Below, one piece after another: positions 31,418-43,602 of a DNA stretch of 64,000 bases (position 1 is its first letter; every line of letters begins with the position of its first letter). A model generated the notes under the pieces. It ran no database searches and was not told where the DNA came from. It was given only the letters and a program-made list of their open reading frames with translations. The position numbers were made by a program, and so were the translations under genes. Source of the DNA: Capillidium heterosporum (taxonomy: Eukaryota > Entomophthoromycota > Entomophthoromycetes > Entomophthorales > Capillidiaceae); contig WBMQ01000005.1 in the NCBI GenBank assembly GCA_016630905.1, forward strand, positions 1,054,001 to 1,118,000, in the 5' to 3' direction.

Positions 31418-32020
31418 GTCAATTGATACTTTGTTTCTCCTATTGCTGAGTCTTGTAAAAGGATGTATTTTAAACTGCAGTTTTCTTTTGAGCTTAGAAT
31501 AGCCTCCAAAATTAGCTAATTCAATGTGAAAAGTTGACGTTTTTCTTGGAGATTGATAGAATTTACCCAGATGCCTAAATTTTAAAAGTATGGATTATAG
31601 CTGTTGACTAATAATATTTAGTATCTTGTGGATTTTTCTAGTGGCGTTTGGGTTGCACCCTATTCATTTACACAAACTTTACCTGCAGGCTGCTGTACTA
31701 AGGCTAATATAGTAATGCTATACTTGAAATATATTTTCTCCATCTGATTAATAAACCTAGACCATCTCCCTTATAAACCTACCATTCCTTGCACTTCTAA
31801 CCCTAGTTGTCATATCAACTACGCTACAAAGTGGGATAAAGGTCCCTTCACAATCTAAATTTCAAAAGCAATAAAAACATTGTCTAAATTTAGTTCAAAT
31901 TGACTGATTTATCCATTCCAATTTATTGGTTTGCTAGAGTGCAATTAATTTCTGTTCAGCTTTCCAGATTACTTTTACCTACTAAAGAAATAGAACTATT
32001 CTTATACTACAACCGTCAAT
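31418..32020. other. divergent promoter region
   Basis: About 600 nt between the Spp2 and Munc13-like start codons. AT-rich, no element recognised. Confidence 0.5.
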
Positions 32021-35000
32021 ATGAATAATAAAATTGATGCTAGCTCTAGTTATGCTTTCAAACCGATTCCAAAACTTTTTGCTTCCTCGTTCCACTTGGT
32101 TCTTTTATCTTTGACACTGTAATTTTAGCTTAATATCACTTTTACGTACGTATAGGATGGTTGAGGAACTCCAACTTCCAACGACCACCACGCCTTCAAC
32201 AACAACAGCCGACTTATTTGAAGTATATAGGTACGTGTTACGCGCACTGATCCTAACTAAAAAACTAACCAACAAGAACTTTTCGACTTCAACTTCAACA
32301 TCTGTACAACCGACACCAACTTTACCGGTCAACGTCGAGTCCAACTACTTTGTTCTCCCATTTCAGGATGCCACTGATGGGTTCCAACTACTTTTACGAA
32401 CCTTCTATCAAAAGTTATTGACACCTGATACTTTGATCAATTCTATAAAGAAAGATAAACAGCTTTGGGTCTGGCTACAAGAATTCACTCTTCTCGTTTC
32501 GAGCCAGACGATCGATCAGTTGGAATTGAAAATTCAAAACTTGGATGGCTTATTAGATATATTCGAGAAGTATCAGCCCAATCACCTACAGGGGAAGGAA
32601 GATGAATTCGGGTTAGTTCGAGGTACTAATTCAGTAGTCCTAGGTTGCAAACTACGATTGCTCAAGTTTCTTATGGTGCTCAATAAGGAATACCACGATG
32701 ATACCTTCTACTTTGAAGAACTCAACAAGATGCTTCAGTCCAAATTTGACGCCATGTTAAATGGCACCAACGATACCGACGAAGAATTCAACAACTTGCT
32801 AAGTTGGTTGGACCAAAGCTTCGGTTTGGGACACGCCTTCCAACTGGAAATATTAGAGCTTGATAACTCTAAGCTAAACGTAGAATCTTGGCTGAAGGAC
32901 TTAAAACTTCTACTCTACAAGTTGAAGGCAGATGAGCTCCCTTACTTTCCCAAATCCAAGTTTGGTAAGGAAGACGATTACAATAAGTTTATCAAGTCGG
33001 AGATGCAACAGTTGCAGGGGTTGATGTTAGGTATTTCTGAGCTGTACCCGGAAGCTTATTTGGCGGTTGCTATGCTGAAAGATGACCACCATTTGTTTTT
33101 CGTACCTTCCCATAGTATCGAAGTTTATTTTGAAGCATTGGTCTTACGATGTCTAACCAAAGATTTGGTCGAGGACCGACTGCTAAACTTCAGTAAATTC
33201 AGCCTGATGGTGCTAGAGGAGTGTAGCTTTCGGTGGAGACTACCAGCCCATATCAACTTGATGTCCATAAGCCATGTCATATTTAGTCAGTTCTTAAGCA
33301 AAATTCAGGGAATTGAAGAAGAAGTTTATTTCGGTATCCTGTATGAGGTTGTCACCCAGCTACTGAAATGCCTTCCCGATGCCTGCCTAACTTTGGACCA
33401 GGTAATACTTTTATGCTGTTCTTTTGTTTATTTTATGACAATAGCAAAGCCGACTTGTACAACTGAATAGAGATCTAGTCCCAAAGTTCATTACGAACCT
33501 CAGAGCTACTGTAGAGAATGAACACATGGATATAGTTACACTGTATCACAACTTTTGTTTGGTGGAACAGTTGCTCAACTACCTACCTTCCGATGAACAA
33601 ACTGCCCCAATTACGACCTGTCAACTGATAGTCGAAGTACTTTTCTACAACAAATTTGAAATACTAATATCGGTTAAAGAACTTCTTAGCAAATCGTTAT
33701 TCCAAACTACGAAATCAAGCAACCACCGACAACAACTCTATCGACGATCCCCGAGTCCTAGCCTTAATAGGTAAACTCGTGCAAAGGGATTGCAATCGAA
33801 GCCAACATTTCACCTCCATATTCCAGTTGAATTTGGTCCAATCCATCACCAACCACCATCTCAAGCAGTACTTCCTCGACCTTACCAACTTCACGATGGA
33901 ACCTAGCCACTCCTTGATCGATCTATTGCAACTCGTCCAAACTTTATTCGATTTGGAGACTGCGACATCCAACCAGATGCTGAATCCGGTCCAAATATTC
34001 AAGACCCACTTCAAAATTTACTTGCAGCGGTACGAACTGCAAGTGCAAGGCTGGGTGACCAACTGTTTTAAATTTGACTACTTTGAGCGGCAACACCTTT
34101 CGACGTACCACTCGACCTCCAGCCAAGACTTTGTAAAGATATTTCAGCAGCAGTTTCTCTTCTTGAAGGATCTCAAGTTCCCACCACAACTCGGCAGCTT
34201 TAAAAACCAACTCGTCAAGTTGAACTTCCAAGCTTTGAACTTATATATCAAGTTGTTATTGCAAGAGTTTGAAGATGATTTGTATCGAGTTGATAAGGTG
34301 GATTTGATATCGGAGACAAAACTTAGTTTGGCGGCTGTGAAGTTGAGTAACCTACACTACTTACAGACCCAACTCCCTGACTTTGAACAGCTGGTTGTCA
34401 AGGATGCCATTGAAGATGGAAGTACGTTGGAGGAAGCGAACTATACTTTGAGTTTAGATCTATTTGAAAATTTACCCGACATTAGTTACGACTTGAATGC
34501 CTTCAACGCCAACTTGTTTGTTACAGTGGGACTTTACACCAAATTAGATGGAGAAAATGAGAACCTGACAAGGTACTATCAGAATGTAAGTAAGGTATTT
34601 GAAGGTACAACCAACTTGATCGTTAACCTACACCTACCAAAATTGAGGGAAAATACTACAATCAAGGTCAAAGTCTTCTACAAGCAACCTCTATTGAAAG
34701 ATCAGCTGCTAGCATCCCATCTTATAGATTTGAACACCAATCTATCGATTTTGAAGGACAATTTTGTCAAGGTGAAACTCCAACCTCAAGGCCAATGTAT
34801 TTTAAACTTGACGACAAATCGAGTGACCATCTTCGATCGACGTATAATAAAGTTGACGCAGCAGAAATTTATCCGATTGTTAAGCTTGACTTTTCTACCC
34901 TACTTCCAACTGAGCTGGTCCAAAATCTTCAATATCCATCAAGCATCGTCAACAACGGCCGATATCTTCCTCAACTTCTTTAGCATGAATTTCGAGTTGC

Positions 35001-35554
35001 TGGACTTGCAGGAACCTAGCAGCTTGATCGATCCTATACTCGACCCTATACTCCAACTACTATCTATCCTTCACATGTCGTTAACTACCTGTCTATTCAA
35101 GAAAGTAAGTTTGACATTGGTCGAGCTACTGTTCCAACAGATCCTAATAACTTTGGTGCCCAATTATCACCTCAAAGTCGAGAAACTGGAACGACTAAAG
35201 GAGCAAAAGATCAAATTCGTCATCAAATTGGTTGCTTACATCAAGCATAGGTTCAATATCTTTTTGGAACGGGAGCTGGGGCTGGAGCAGGTGGAACTGA
35301 GGAAGGAGGTGAGTTGGCAGTTAATTATGAACTACAAGATGCTGGATTGGTTACAGTGCCATATTATGGATAGTAACAAGGACTGGCAGCAGATGGTTGA
35401 TATGATGGAGGGATTGTCTAATGACTTACAGGTTATACGCTTCAACGGTAGGGAGGAGGTGAATATGGAGGTGGAGAGCGAGAGGGAGAGAGAGGAAATG
35501 ATCTGGTTGGAGTTGAAGATCGAAGTTGTCAAGCGGTTGATCACTTATTTTTAG
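32021..35554 (+). CDS. probable Munc13-homology-domain protein (Ync13-like)
   Basis: Fungal Munc13-like proteins promote vesicle tethering and fusion, for example at division septa. Proposed exons 32021-32118, 32156-33401, 33445-33636 and 33680-35554; introns 37, 43 and 43 nt. The product is about 1,136 residues. An N-terminal segment DLFEVYRYVLRALIL resembles the YxYALRxAYL motif of fungal family members. A helical MHD1-like region follows. Around 34484-34810 lies a beta-rich segment (LFVTVGLYTKLDGENENLTR to GQCILNL) that could be a C2 domain, and after it a helical MHD2-like block (LLSILHMSLTTCLF, LERLKEQKIKF). Family membership is inferred from domain order and spotted motifs. The first exon may be dispensable, since ATG 32157 is also in frame. 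The third junction uses an AAG acceptor (33679), the only one that keeps the frame. Confidence 0.55.
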
Positions 35555-36012
35555 CATTGATATGAAATTTTAATAAATACATTATAGTTGCGTTATACTA
35601 GATTGATGTTTTGAAGATAGGTTTTGGATGTATTTTGTCATGTTATTAGCTCTTATGTTGATCTAAAACCATATAACCTGTTCGATTAAACTTTTCAACT
35701 AAAAGCTTGCCAAATTTACTTGGTATAGATTGTGCAGTTTTACTAATTTCAGCGATGTCCCCGCTCAAAACCTAAAGTTGAATTGCCGGTAAAAGCTAAC
35801 CTAACTATCCCATATATCTTACCCATCTGTTTTACCTTATCTTTATAACTTTGCATCTATAAGTCGAACCTTAGCCCATTTTGATAAGGGCAAAAACACA
35901 TTTGTTTGATACTCCTATCAATTATATATACATTTCAGTTAGCCAACTTTTTCCAACCTTGGCCAAAGCTTTTACCTAATAATACTTTTACATCCCTAAT
36001 ACTAAAAAAGTT
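35555..36012. other. intergenic region
   Basis: AT-rich spacer with an AATAAA-like signal just after the Munc13-like stop codon (near 35571). Nothing else seen. Confidence 0.5.
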
Positions 36013-36282
36013 ATGGACCGACTACCCAGCTACAATGAGACGAATATGGAACGACCCTTGCCGGCTTTACCCACCTTTTCAACAAGAAACTCCATCTATG
36101 AAATCCAAACTTCCAACAATTACGACAACCTATTCAGCCCCGATCCAAAGTCAACTAAGGATGATTACTTCGATTCGAGCCCAAGCGTCGGGTGTTGTGG
36201 ACCTAATAACTACAACTGCTTGGAATGCTGTACCTCATGTTTCGCTTGCTTTTCCTACTCGCTACTATGTTGTTTAGTCTAA
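36013..36282 (+). CDS. small protein with cysteine-rich C-terminal tail, CYSTM-like
   Basis: 89 residues in one exon, starting MDRLPSYNETNMERPLPALP. The first 60 residues are polar with a PPxY-like LPSYN start; the last 30 contain nine cysteines (VGCCGPNNYNCLECCTSCFA, then CFSYSLLCCLV) with a hydrophobic ending. This layout resembles CYSTM and related short membrane-associated, stress-linked proteins, in which clustered cysteines are often palmitoylated or form a membrane-buried helix. The family call is tentative because such tails are short. A frame of 123 residues overlapping it in another phase is regarded as a shadow, because it starts at a non-ATG region and lacks biased composition. 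Confidence 0.55.
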   Translation: MDRLPSYNETNMERPLPALPTFSTRNSIYEIQTSNNYDNLFSPDPKSTKDDYFDSSPSVGCCGPNNYNCLECCTSCFACFSYSLLCCLV

Positions 36283-38116
36283 CTTAGCTTTGGTTATAAG
36301 TTGATGTTCGTTTGTTTGTTTTTATTTTACTTAATAATACTAGGTGGTTGGAATAAATCGTAGCTAGACTTTACGATGGAAGCTGTTGAATGGTTTTGCT
36401 TTATTAAAATTGGTTTTCAATTTACTAATGTTTTTGATTAGCATTGATAGTTTGAATTGAGCTTTATAATTTTGATTCTCATCAACAAATATTTGTGTGA
36501 AGATGTTTCATTTACTAGATTTGCAGTTCAGGCAGTTATAGTATGCAATAGTTAAATAGGGGTCAGTAGGTTCGATATGGATGTATTTAACTATTTTCAA
36601 CAAGATATCGAATCAACCATCGCTCCCACTTGAAGTTTATACTGTGGCTAACTTGCTTCAAAACTAGTCCCGAGATTTGATATAAGGTATCTATATTTTT
36701 TAACTTGTATTTAATATTTACATGATAACTAACATTCAAGCTTTATTGCTCAACATAATATGTAAATTTAGTTCTATGAGCTAGATTAATTTCAAAAGTA
36801 ATAGTGCGGCTTATATCTTTTACCCATAACACAAGTTGAAGCGATATGCCTTTCACATACAAATGGCCCATGCCTTATGTTTTTTCTAATTAAATACATT
36901 CAAACTTTACTATCAACAATCTATAGAATGTTGGTAAGTGTTTTAACTCATTCAAACACTTGACTTTATTACTTTATACTGTTATAGCATAGTTTTATCC
37001 TCATTCATAGGATATAGTGAGAAATTGTCAGTGTAGCCCATACTAATGAATGTAAATATGAACCCCTACAGTATGGATGGTCCTTTATATTAGTAGATAA
37101 GGTGCTTTATCCTCATATTTATAAAGCAGGAGGCTCAGTTAAACTTGATGAACTTCCAACTACATTCCAAGTTTATTGTAACAAGCCCAACTTTTTCCAT
37201 ATTTCATTAAAGCATATTTGAATTGGTATATGCTTATACACACTCATCCATTACAGAAATCAAATATATATAGTACTTTATATACATTTGAACATGCAAG
37301 TATTAAGTATTATTTAAGGTAGTAATAATTGTAGTACTTTAAAGTATTAGGAGTATCTAAAATATTTAATTAAATGTCGTATAACTATACCAGTAAATAT
37401 TTTCAGATTGGTGATGCAGAGTTTAAACTTTCATATAAAAGTATGCTATATTAAACTTATGAATATATCCAATTTGGATATATTTATAGTTCAGCTATTT
37501 TCTGTAAAATGGATATCTGAATATAAATTGATGTAGCTAATCAAAATCTACTGTAATACTTTTGGGGCAATATATGTTGACAATATCTGTAAAGACTAAC
37601 TCAGTAGACTTTTAGCGAAATAGTATCAAATTGATAGCTGAATACATGCCAGTCATGGTGATCGGAATTGAACTATACTATGAAATAATAAACTATATCA
37701 TAGACATCTTCACCAAGTTGATACATCCGTAAACATTGCACATCAGCTATGAGTAGCTATCACTACATGTAGTAACGGTAAATTTACTTGAGGATTTAAT
37801 CTCCTGAGAATAGCTGTACAGCAAGAATATTCTTGTAGTTCTCTGCGCAATATCTATGTTTTAATGGATTTAAGATTACGTACGCTTCTGGTCTATTTTA
37901 TTCCTTTAATTGGAAACCATTTCTAAAATTTCAAACCCGTATTTCAAATAAATTCCGTCAGATTTCCGATTACCCAGCATCCGTTGTAGATACCTTATGC
38001 AATTTATAAAGAACTAACTTTAACCACACTATCGTCCCAAATATTCCAATTACTTTAAAGAGCACCAACTTACACAAGATTAAGAACATCGATTAGTAAT
38101 GTTACATTGCGTGTTG
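36283..38116. other. AT-rich intergenic region
   Basis: About 1.8 kb with no supportable gene on either strand. Confidence 0.5.
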
Positions 38117-38126
38117 TATATATAAA
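38117..38126 (+). promoter_or_regulatory. TATA box of the NmrA-type gene
   Basis: TATATATAAA located 77 nt upstream of the start codon at 38194. Confidence 0.55.
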
Positions 38127-38193
38127 GGCTGGAGGAAAGTCCAAACCTTATCAACAAAGCAAACCAAGACAAAGCACTTGCATATCTTACAAC

Positions 38194-39093
38194 ATGACTC
38201 TTTCCAACAACACTCAACTTACTCCAATTGCTGTAGCTGGAGGTACTGGCGACTTTGGCAAATACTTAGTACGTGCCCTCCTAGCCGAAGGTACCTACGA
38301 TGTAAAAGTACTGTACCGATCCGTCTCAACTGCCAACGCCCTACACCAAGAGTTCAAAGATAATGGAGCTACTATGGTCCCAGTCGATTACAGCTCAGTT
38401 TCTAACTTGGCTGCAGCTTTACAGGGCGTCCACACCGTCCTATGCGTATTTGGATTCGGTGGTATCCTCGATAACCAACTGAATTTACTGCAAGCCTCCA
38501 AACAGGCTGGTGTCACCAAGTTTATCCCCTCCGAGTACGGTATTGACGGAGAAGCTGAAAAGTACGAAACTTTTGCCGACAAGGGTAAGGTACGAAAAGC
38601 CGTTGAAGCTTCAGGTTTAGATTTTACCTACTACAACAACGGGTTCTTCTTAGAGCACTGCCTCACTGCCACCTACAACTTGGATCTGACCAAGGACCAC
38701 ATCAAAGTCATTGGAAACGGAGATGCTGACCTCTCATTGACTTCCATCAAAGATGTCGCTAGGTATGTCGCCAAAACCTTGACGAAACCAGAGACGAGAA
38801 ATCGCAATGTAAATGTTTTGGGCGAGACCACTTCCATCAACAAAATTATTCAATTAGCTGAAAAGGTTCGAGGAAGACCTTATGAAGTGACTAGGGTTCC
38901 TGAAGCCGAGATCTTGGCTATACCTGATCTGCATGCCCCTGAAAAGTTGCTGGAACACGCCTTCACTATGATCCTGCTAGTCATCAATAAGGGTGAAGTC
39001 TTTATCGAAAAGAGTGCCTTTGATCGTGAGCTTGCTGGCCCTGAATTTGAGACTTTGAAGGTGGAGGAGTATGTCAAGTCTCTGCTTATATAA
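38194..39093 (+). CDS. NmrA/isoflavone-reductase-like NAD(P)-binding protein
   Basis: Atypical short-chain dehydrogenase of the NmrA or isoflavone reductase group; members act as redox sensors or reduce small aromatic substrates. Single exon, 299 residues. The dinucleotide-binding motif PIAVAGGTGDFGKYLVRALL (GxxGxxG) is at the N-terminus, followed by KVLYRS after strand 2, VPVDYSSVSNL, and the family-typical FIPSEYGIDG and TYYNNGFFLEH segments. The catalytic Tyr-x3-Lys of classical SDRs is not evident, as expected for this group. The in-frame extension upstream to 38107 lies over the TATA box and was rejected; ATG 38194 follows it at a normal distance. Substrate cannot be inferred. Confidence 0.85.
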   Translation: MTLSNNTQLTPIAVAGGTGDFGKYLVRALLAEGTYDVKVLYRSVSTANALHQEFKDNGATMVPVDYSSVSNLAAALQGVHTVLCVFGFGGILDNQLNLLQASKQAGVTKFIPSEYGIDGEAEKYETFADKGKVRKAVEASGLDFTYYNNGFFLEHCLTATYNLDLTKDHIKVIGNGDADLSLTSIKDVARYVAKTLTKPETRNRNVNVLGETTSINKIIQLAEKVRGRPYEVTRVPEAEILAIPDLHAPEKLLEHAFTMILLVINKGEVFIEKSAFDRELAGPEFETLKVEEYVKSLLI

Positions 39094-39817
39094 TTGTGCT
39101 TAATAAATGTATTAAATATATATTTGCAGCTTCTGTTTTTGAGTGATATTGAAGCATATTTTAGTATTTCATATTATTGATATAGTACTTATAGTGTCAT
39201 TTAAATGGGGTTTTGAATAGTTGAAAGTATTAAACCTAATCTTTAAAGGTGCATTTTTACAACTTCTTCGGTACTACCCCTGCCTTTATATTTGATATAT
39301 AGATCCCATCAGGCCTATAACTAGTCAGTTACCTAATTATTCTCTATATGTCCAGGTTATATTTATCGATAAACCATAAATTTGCTGAGAACGGACCCCA
39401 ATTTTCCATTCAAATCTATGGAGCCACTTTATCGAGTTCTATTTAGTAGTAGTATACAAATAGTTTTCTCAGGAAGGAGGGAACGATTGGATGCTAATTG
39501 TTCTCGATAATCAAAGCTCAACTTTCAAACAGGTTATTCTAAAGTTTAGGTATCCAATACTTTACGGGGATGCAAGTCTATTTGAGGGTTTCTATCTCTA
39601 TCCAATAGAAGCTGCAGCTTCAATTAGATGTTACGTTAGAAATCGATATCAGCTAATTCAGACATAAGGTTAGGAGAGCCAAGAAAATACAGGTATAAAA
39701 GCACATGCAACTTCCTGCTTGTCGAGCTTTGTACTAGTTCAAGAGATCTCAACTTACAACCTAAAATCAATTTGAGCGTACGGCCAAACGATCCAAAGTT
39801 CAGTTGCAATTCACCAT
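39094..39817. other. intergenic region with MBOAT promoter
   Basis: AT-rich. A TATAAAAG at 39694-39701 precedes the first MBOAT gene; AATAAA follows the NmrA-type gene at about 39101. Confidence 0.5.
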
Positions 39818-41339
39818 ATGTTCGACACCTTCTTTTCAAGCGCGGTTGCCGCATCCGGGCTGGCCGAGGACCAACTCCGCTACATAGTAGCTATATTACT
39901 AACCTACCCAGGCAGCTCTGATTTACAAGAACCTACTGTCCAACAATGCTAACTTGAAGCATCTTTTTTCAGTACTGACGACCTTGTTCCTATTTATTTT
40001 CGTCCATGACCAGTGGTACGGATTACTACACCTCACCGTAAGTTGTATAGTCACCTACACAACCTTATACCTTTTCAAATCGGAAACCGGTCCCAAGTTG
40101 GTATTTTTGTGGGCCATGGGACACATGTCCTACACCCACATCAACCGCATGATTTACGACTACGGCTTGGCTAAGATGGATTTCTCGGGGCCCCAGATGG
40201 TCTGGACGATAAAGTTGACGATGTTCGCTTACAATGTCTATGACGGTAGGCGGAAGAAGGAATCCCTAACTCCCTACCAACTTTCTAAACGGGTCGAGGA
40301 GCTCCCTTCTTTATTGGAGTTTTTGGGATACATCCTATATTTTGGTGGCTTTTTCGTAGGCCCCGCCTTCGATTACGCTGACTACATGAAATTTATCAAC
40401 CTGGAGGCGTTCAAAGACAAGGAGACCGGTAAAGTTTCCGTACCCTCTACTATCCTCCCCTCCCTGGTAAGGCTGGGTGGTTCCCTTATCTGTGTCCTCG
40501 TCCCAGTGTTTGTGGCTCCTATAATCAATGGCTCTCTCCTACTTACCCAAGAGTTCCCTAGCTACCCATTGCTTACCAAAGTGTTTTATGTCTTTTTAGT
40601 CGGTGCCGCCGAACGTTTCAAATACTACTTCGTATGGCAGCTCTCCGAAGGTGCCTGTATCTTAAGTGGGCTGGGATACAATGGTAAAGATGCCAGCGGC
40701 AACGCCAAATGGGACGGTGTCACCAATGTCAAGGTCTTCAAAGTCGAACTGGCCGAGAACTTCAAAATGGTGATGGAGAACTGGAACATCGGTACCAATT
40801 TGTGGTTGCGCAACTATGTCTACTTGCGCCTTACTCCAGTTGGGGCTAAACCTACCTTCTCGGCCCAAATTTTAACCTTCGCCACCTCGGCCTTCTGGCA
40901 TGGCTTCTATCCGGGTTATTACTTCACCTTCTTCTTTGGTGGCCTTGTCAACGAGTTAGCCCGTGTCTTAAGACGCCATTTGCGACCAGTCGTACTGGCC
41001 ACTGGATCCAAAGGCGCCAAGTTAGCTTACGATGCTTTTGGCCTAATCGCAACTTCAATTGCTATCAACTATACCGTCCTACCTTTCATCTTTTTGACCC
41101 CTTCTGTTATCCTTGAGGTGCACTACCGACTCTACTTCTACTTCCACATCGTCGTAGCCTTGGGCTTCCTTTTCTTCAAGTTGGGTGGTAGTAAGCTGCT
41201 CCCCAGAATCCCAGCTGAAGCCAAGCGTGCCAAATCTGAGAGTGTACCTGTGCCAACTTCTCTCAACCCTCTACCGGCTGGTGATGTACCCGCTCCCCTT
41301 CTGACCCCCAATGGTTCTGTTCAAAAGAAACTGGTTTAA
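39818..41339 (+). CDS. MBOAT lysophospholipid acyltransferase, copy 1 (N-terminal frame break)
   Basis: Ale1/Slc4/LPCAT-like membrane enzyme that re-acylates lysophospholipids in the ER. Polytopic, with many hydrophobic segments. Hallmarks: WQLSEGACILSGLGYNGKD, the catalytic Asn region MENWNIGTNLWLRNYVYLRL, and the catalytic His in SAFWHGFYPGYYFTFFFGG. The start MFDTFFSSAVAASGLAEDQL parallels copy 2 (MFEELFVNTATTTGLPEDQL). That frame runs MFDTFFSS...ILLTYP and then, at 39911, must advance by one base to continue AALIYKNLL, matching copy 2 (LLTYPLALVYRALL). Unless the extra G is an assembly error, the N-terminus is disconnected and the remaining frame has no nearby ATG. After the break the reading frame is intact to 41339. 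It is in tandem with copy 2, separated by 0.8 kb. Confidence 0.85.
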
Positions 41340-42171
41340 ATAGAGGGGTTTCAGCTTTTATTTATAGTTAAATACCGTGATTAAAGTTATAGTTCTACTG
41401 TAAAATTATGCTTTAAAGTTTATCAAATGCCTGTAGTATCCTTATATTCATGGGCTTCGTATAATATATCCATAGCACATGTATATCTATATTTTATATG
41501 TGAACCATTAGTTCTATTGCAAATATTATAAACCATACTAATATTCAATTTGCAGCCATACCGATTAAATTTTTACTTTGTGCAATACTATCAGGAAACG
41601 AAAGCCGTAAATTTCAAAATCGTGCAGCTAAACTTAAATGAGAAGAGCCACCAATCCAACAAAATTTCCGACATGTTGAAATAGCCTTGCCATCAACCTA
41701 AAAGTTATTTGAGATCCAGGTACAAATATCTTTGAGGTTCTGTATACTTGGCTTTACAATTGGATAGACTAATTCTCGAATCAGGAACATCTGAAGTTGC
41801 AGAACAAGTATCGTAAGTATATCGCTTATTAGGAAGGATTGCCTCAAGGGATAAACCTGTATTACATACGGTGAAATATCAGATTCAATTTTGTCTACAT
41901 GACAGCTTTAATATACCTTTTAGTGGGAAGTGCTTACTATAAGTGTTTTGATCAGACTTAATCCAAAGAAAACAATCTGATAATCATCTTCATCAGATAA
42001 GCAACATGGTTTCCTATCTATTAAAGTCTACATTGAACTTCGTATTCACCTTGATGTGGACATATGCCTCAGTGTAAGATGACTTTTAGTGTTTAGTATA
42101 AAAGGGTTGTGATGGAAAAAACAACCTAAACTTTTACAAACTCAACTCAAATTTTAACTAACCTACATTCC
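41340..42171. other. intergenic region between MBOAT copies
   Basis: AT-rich. A TATAAAAG at 42097-42104 lies 75 nt upstream of copy 2. No other feature. Confidence 0.5.
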
Positions 42172-43602
42172 ATGTTTGAAGAGCTCTTTGTAAACACAGC
42201 TACTACAACTGGGTTACCAGAAGACCAACTACGCTATGTAGCTTCAATCCTGTTGACTTATCCCTTAGCTTTAGTGTATCGCGCCTTATTACCCAACAAC
42301 GTCAATTTAAAGCACCTGTTTTCAATCATTACAACTTTACTTCTATTTGTATATGTCCACAACCAATGGTACGGGTTCATCCACCTGATTGTCAGCTGCA
42401 CAATTACTTATACTACTCTCTTGGTATGCAAAACAGAAACCGCTCCCAAGTTAGTATTCCTGTGGGCGATGCTACATCTTTCTTGCACCCATATCTACCA
42501 CATGATCTATTACTACGGTTTAACCAAGATGGATTTCTCTGGTCCTCAGATGATATGGACCATAAAGCTGACGATGTTCGCCTACAATGTACATGACGGT
42601 AGGCGAAGGAAGGAGACACTGTCCCACTACGAACTTTCTAAACGGATAGAGGGGCTCCCTTCTATATTAGAGTTCATGGGTTACATTACTTATTTTGGTG
42701 GATTCTTTGTAGGGCCAACTTTTGAGTACACCGATTATATGAAGTTCATCAACCTGGAAGAATTCAAGGACAAGGCTACCGGGGAAATTTATGTACCTTC
42801 CACGACATATCCCTCTCTAGTAAAGTTTGGCAGTTCTCTCATATGTGCCTTTATGCCACTATTCATCAGTCCCATCGTCAAAGGCTCTTTGCTGCATAAC
42901 TCGAGATTCTCTACCTACACGCTATTTAGAAAGCTACTATGTGTCTTCTTAGTCGGTACTGCTGAACGCTTCAAGTACTATTTCGTATGGCAGCTCTCCG
43001 AAGGTGCTTGCATCTTGAGTGGGCTAGGATACAACGGTAAATACTCCAATGGCAATGATAGGTGGGACGGCGTCACCAATGTCAATATCTTTAAAGTAGA
43101 GACGGCACAGACCCTTCGCTGTATAGGTGAGAATTGGAATATGGGAGTAAGCCAATGGTCTCAAAAGTACGTTTATTTACGCCTTTCTCCAGTTGGGTAC
43201 AAACCCACGGTCGCTGCACATTATGGCAACATCTTTACGTGGGCACTGTGGCATGGCTTCTATCCCGGGTACTTTTTCACCTTTTTCTTTTTTGGGATAG
43301 CCAATGCTTTGGCCCGTTTCTTTAAGCTCCATATCCGACCTGCTGTCCTTTCTCTGCGCTCCAAAAGTGCTAAACGAGCCTACGACCTTGCTGGCTCAGT
43401 TGTAATATCCATATTCGTAAACTATGTTGCCTTGGCTTATATTTTCCTTACCTCCTCGGCCACCTTTAGGGTTTACTACAAGCTCTACTTCTTTGGGCAC
43501 ATTGGTTTGATCTTTGGCATCCTTTTCTTTGTGTATGGAGGCACCAAACTATTTCCTAGAGTTCCACCTGAGCAGAAACCAACCAAAGTATTGGATTCAT
43601 AA
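42172..43602 (+). CDS. MBOAT lysophospholipid acyltransferase, copy 2
   Basis: Intact 476-residue single-exon paralogue of the preceding gene and of the Ale1/Slc4 type. It keeps WQLSEGACILSGLGYNGKY, the Asn motif GENWNMGVSQWSQKYVYLRL (note S-Q where copy 1 and most relatives have L-R), and the His motif ALWHGFYPGYFFTFFFFG. The N-terminus MFEELFVNTATTTGLPEDQL continues directly into the first membrane segment. Compared with copy 1 the C-terminal tail is shorter. Divergence between the two copies spreads over the whole length, so the duplication is not recent. Acyl-donor and head-group preference cannot be read from the sequence. Confidence 0.9.
   Translation: MFEELFVNTATTTGLPEDQLRYVASILLTYPLALVYRALLPNNVNLKHLFSIITTLLLFVYVHNQWYGFIHLIVSCTITYTTLLVCKTETAPKLVFLWAMLHLSCTHIYHMIYYYGLTKMDFSGPQMIWTIKLTMFAYNVHDGRRRKETLSHYELSKRIEGLPSILEFMGYITYFGGFFVGPTFEYTDYMKFINLEEFKDKATGEIYVPSTTYPSLVKFGSSLICAFMPLFISPIVKGSLLHNSRFSTYTLFRKLLCVFLVGTAERFKYYFVWQLSEGACILSGLGYNGKYSNGNDRWDGVTNVNIFKVETAQTLRCIGENWNMGVSQWSQKYVYLRLSPVGYKPTVAAHYGNIFTWALWHGFYPGYFFTFFFFGIANALARFFKLHIRPAVLSLRSKSAKRAYDLAGSVVISIFVNYVALAYIFLTSSATFRVYYKLYFFGHIGLIFGILFFVYGGTKLFPRVPPEQKPTKVLDS

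Noticed and set aside
33779-35554. Separate gene starting at GTG 33779
   Set aside because: The frame is open upstream and joins the preceding exon through a 43-nt intron (33637-33679) in phase; GTG is not a likely fungal start.
38107-38193. N-terminal extension of the NmrA-type protein
   Set aside because: It would begin at GTG and overlap the TATA box; ATG 38194 fits the family start.
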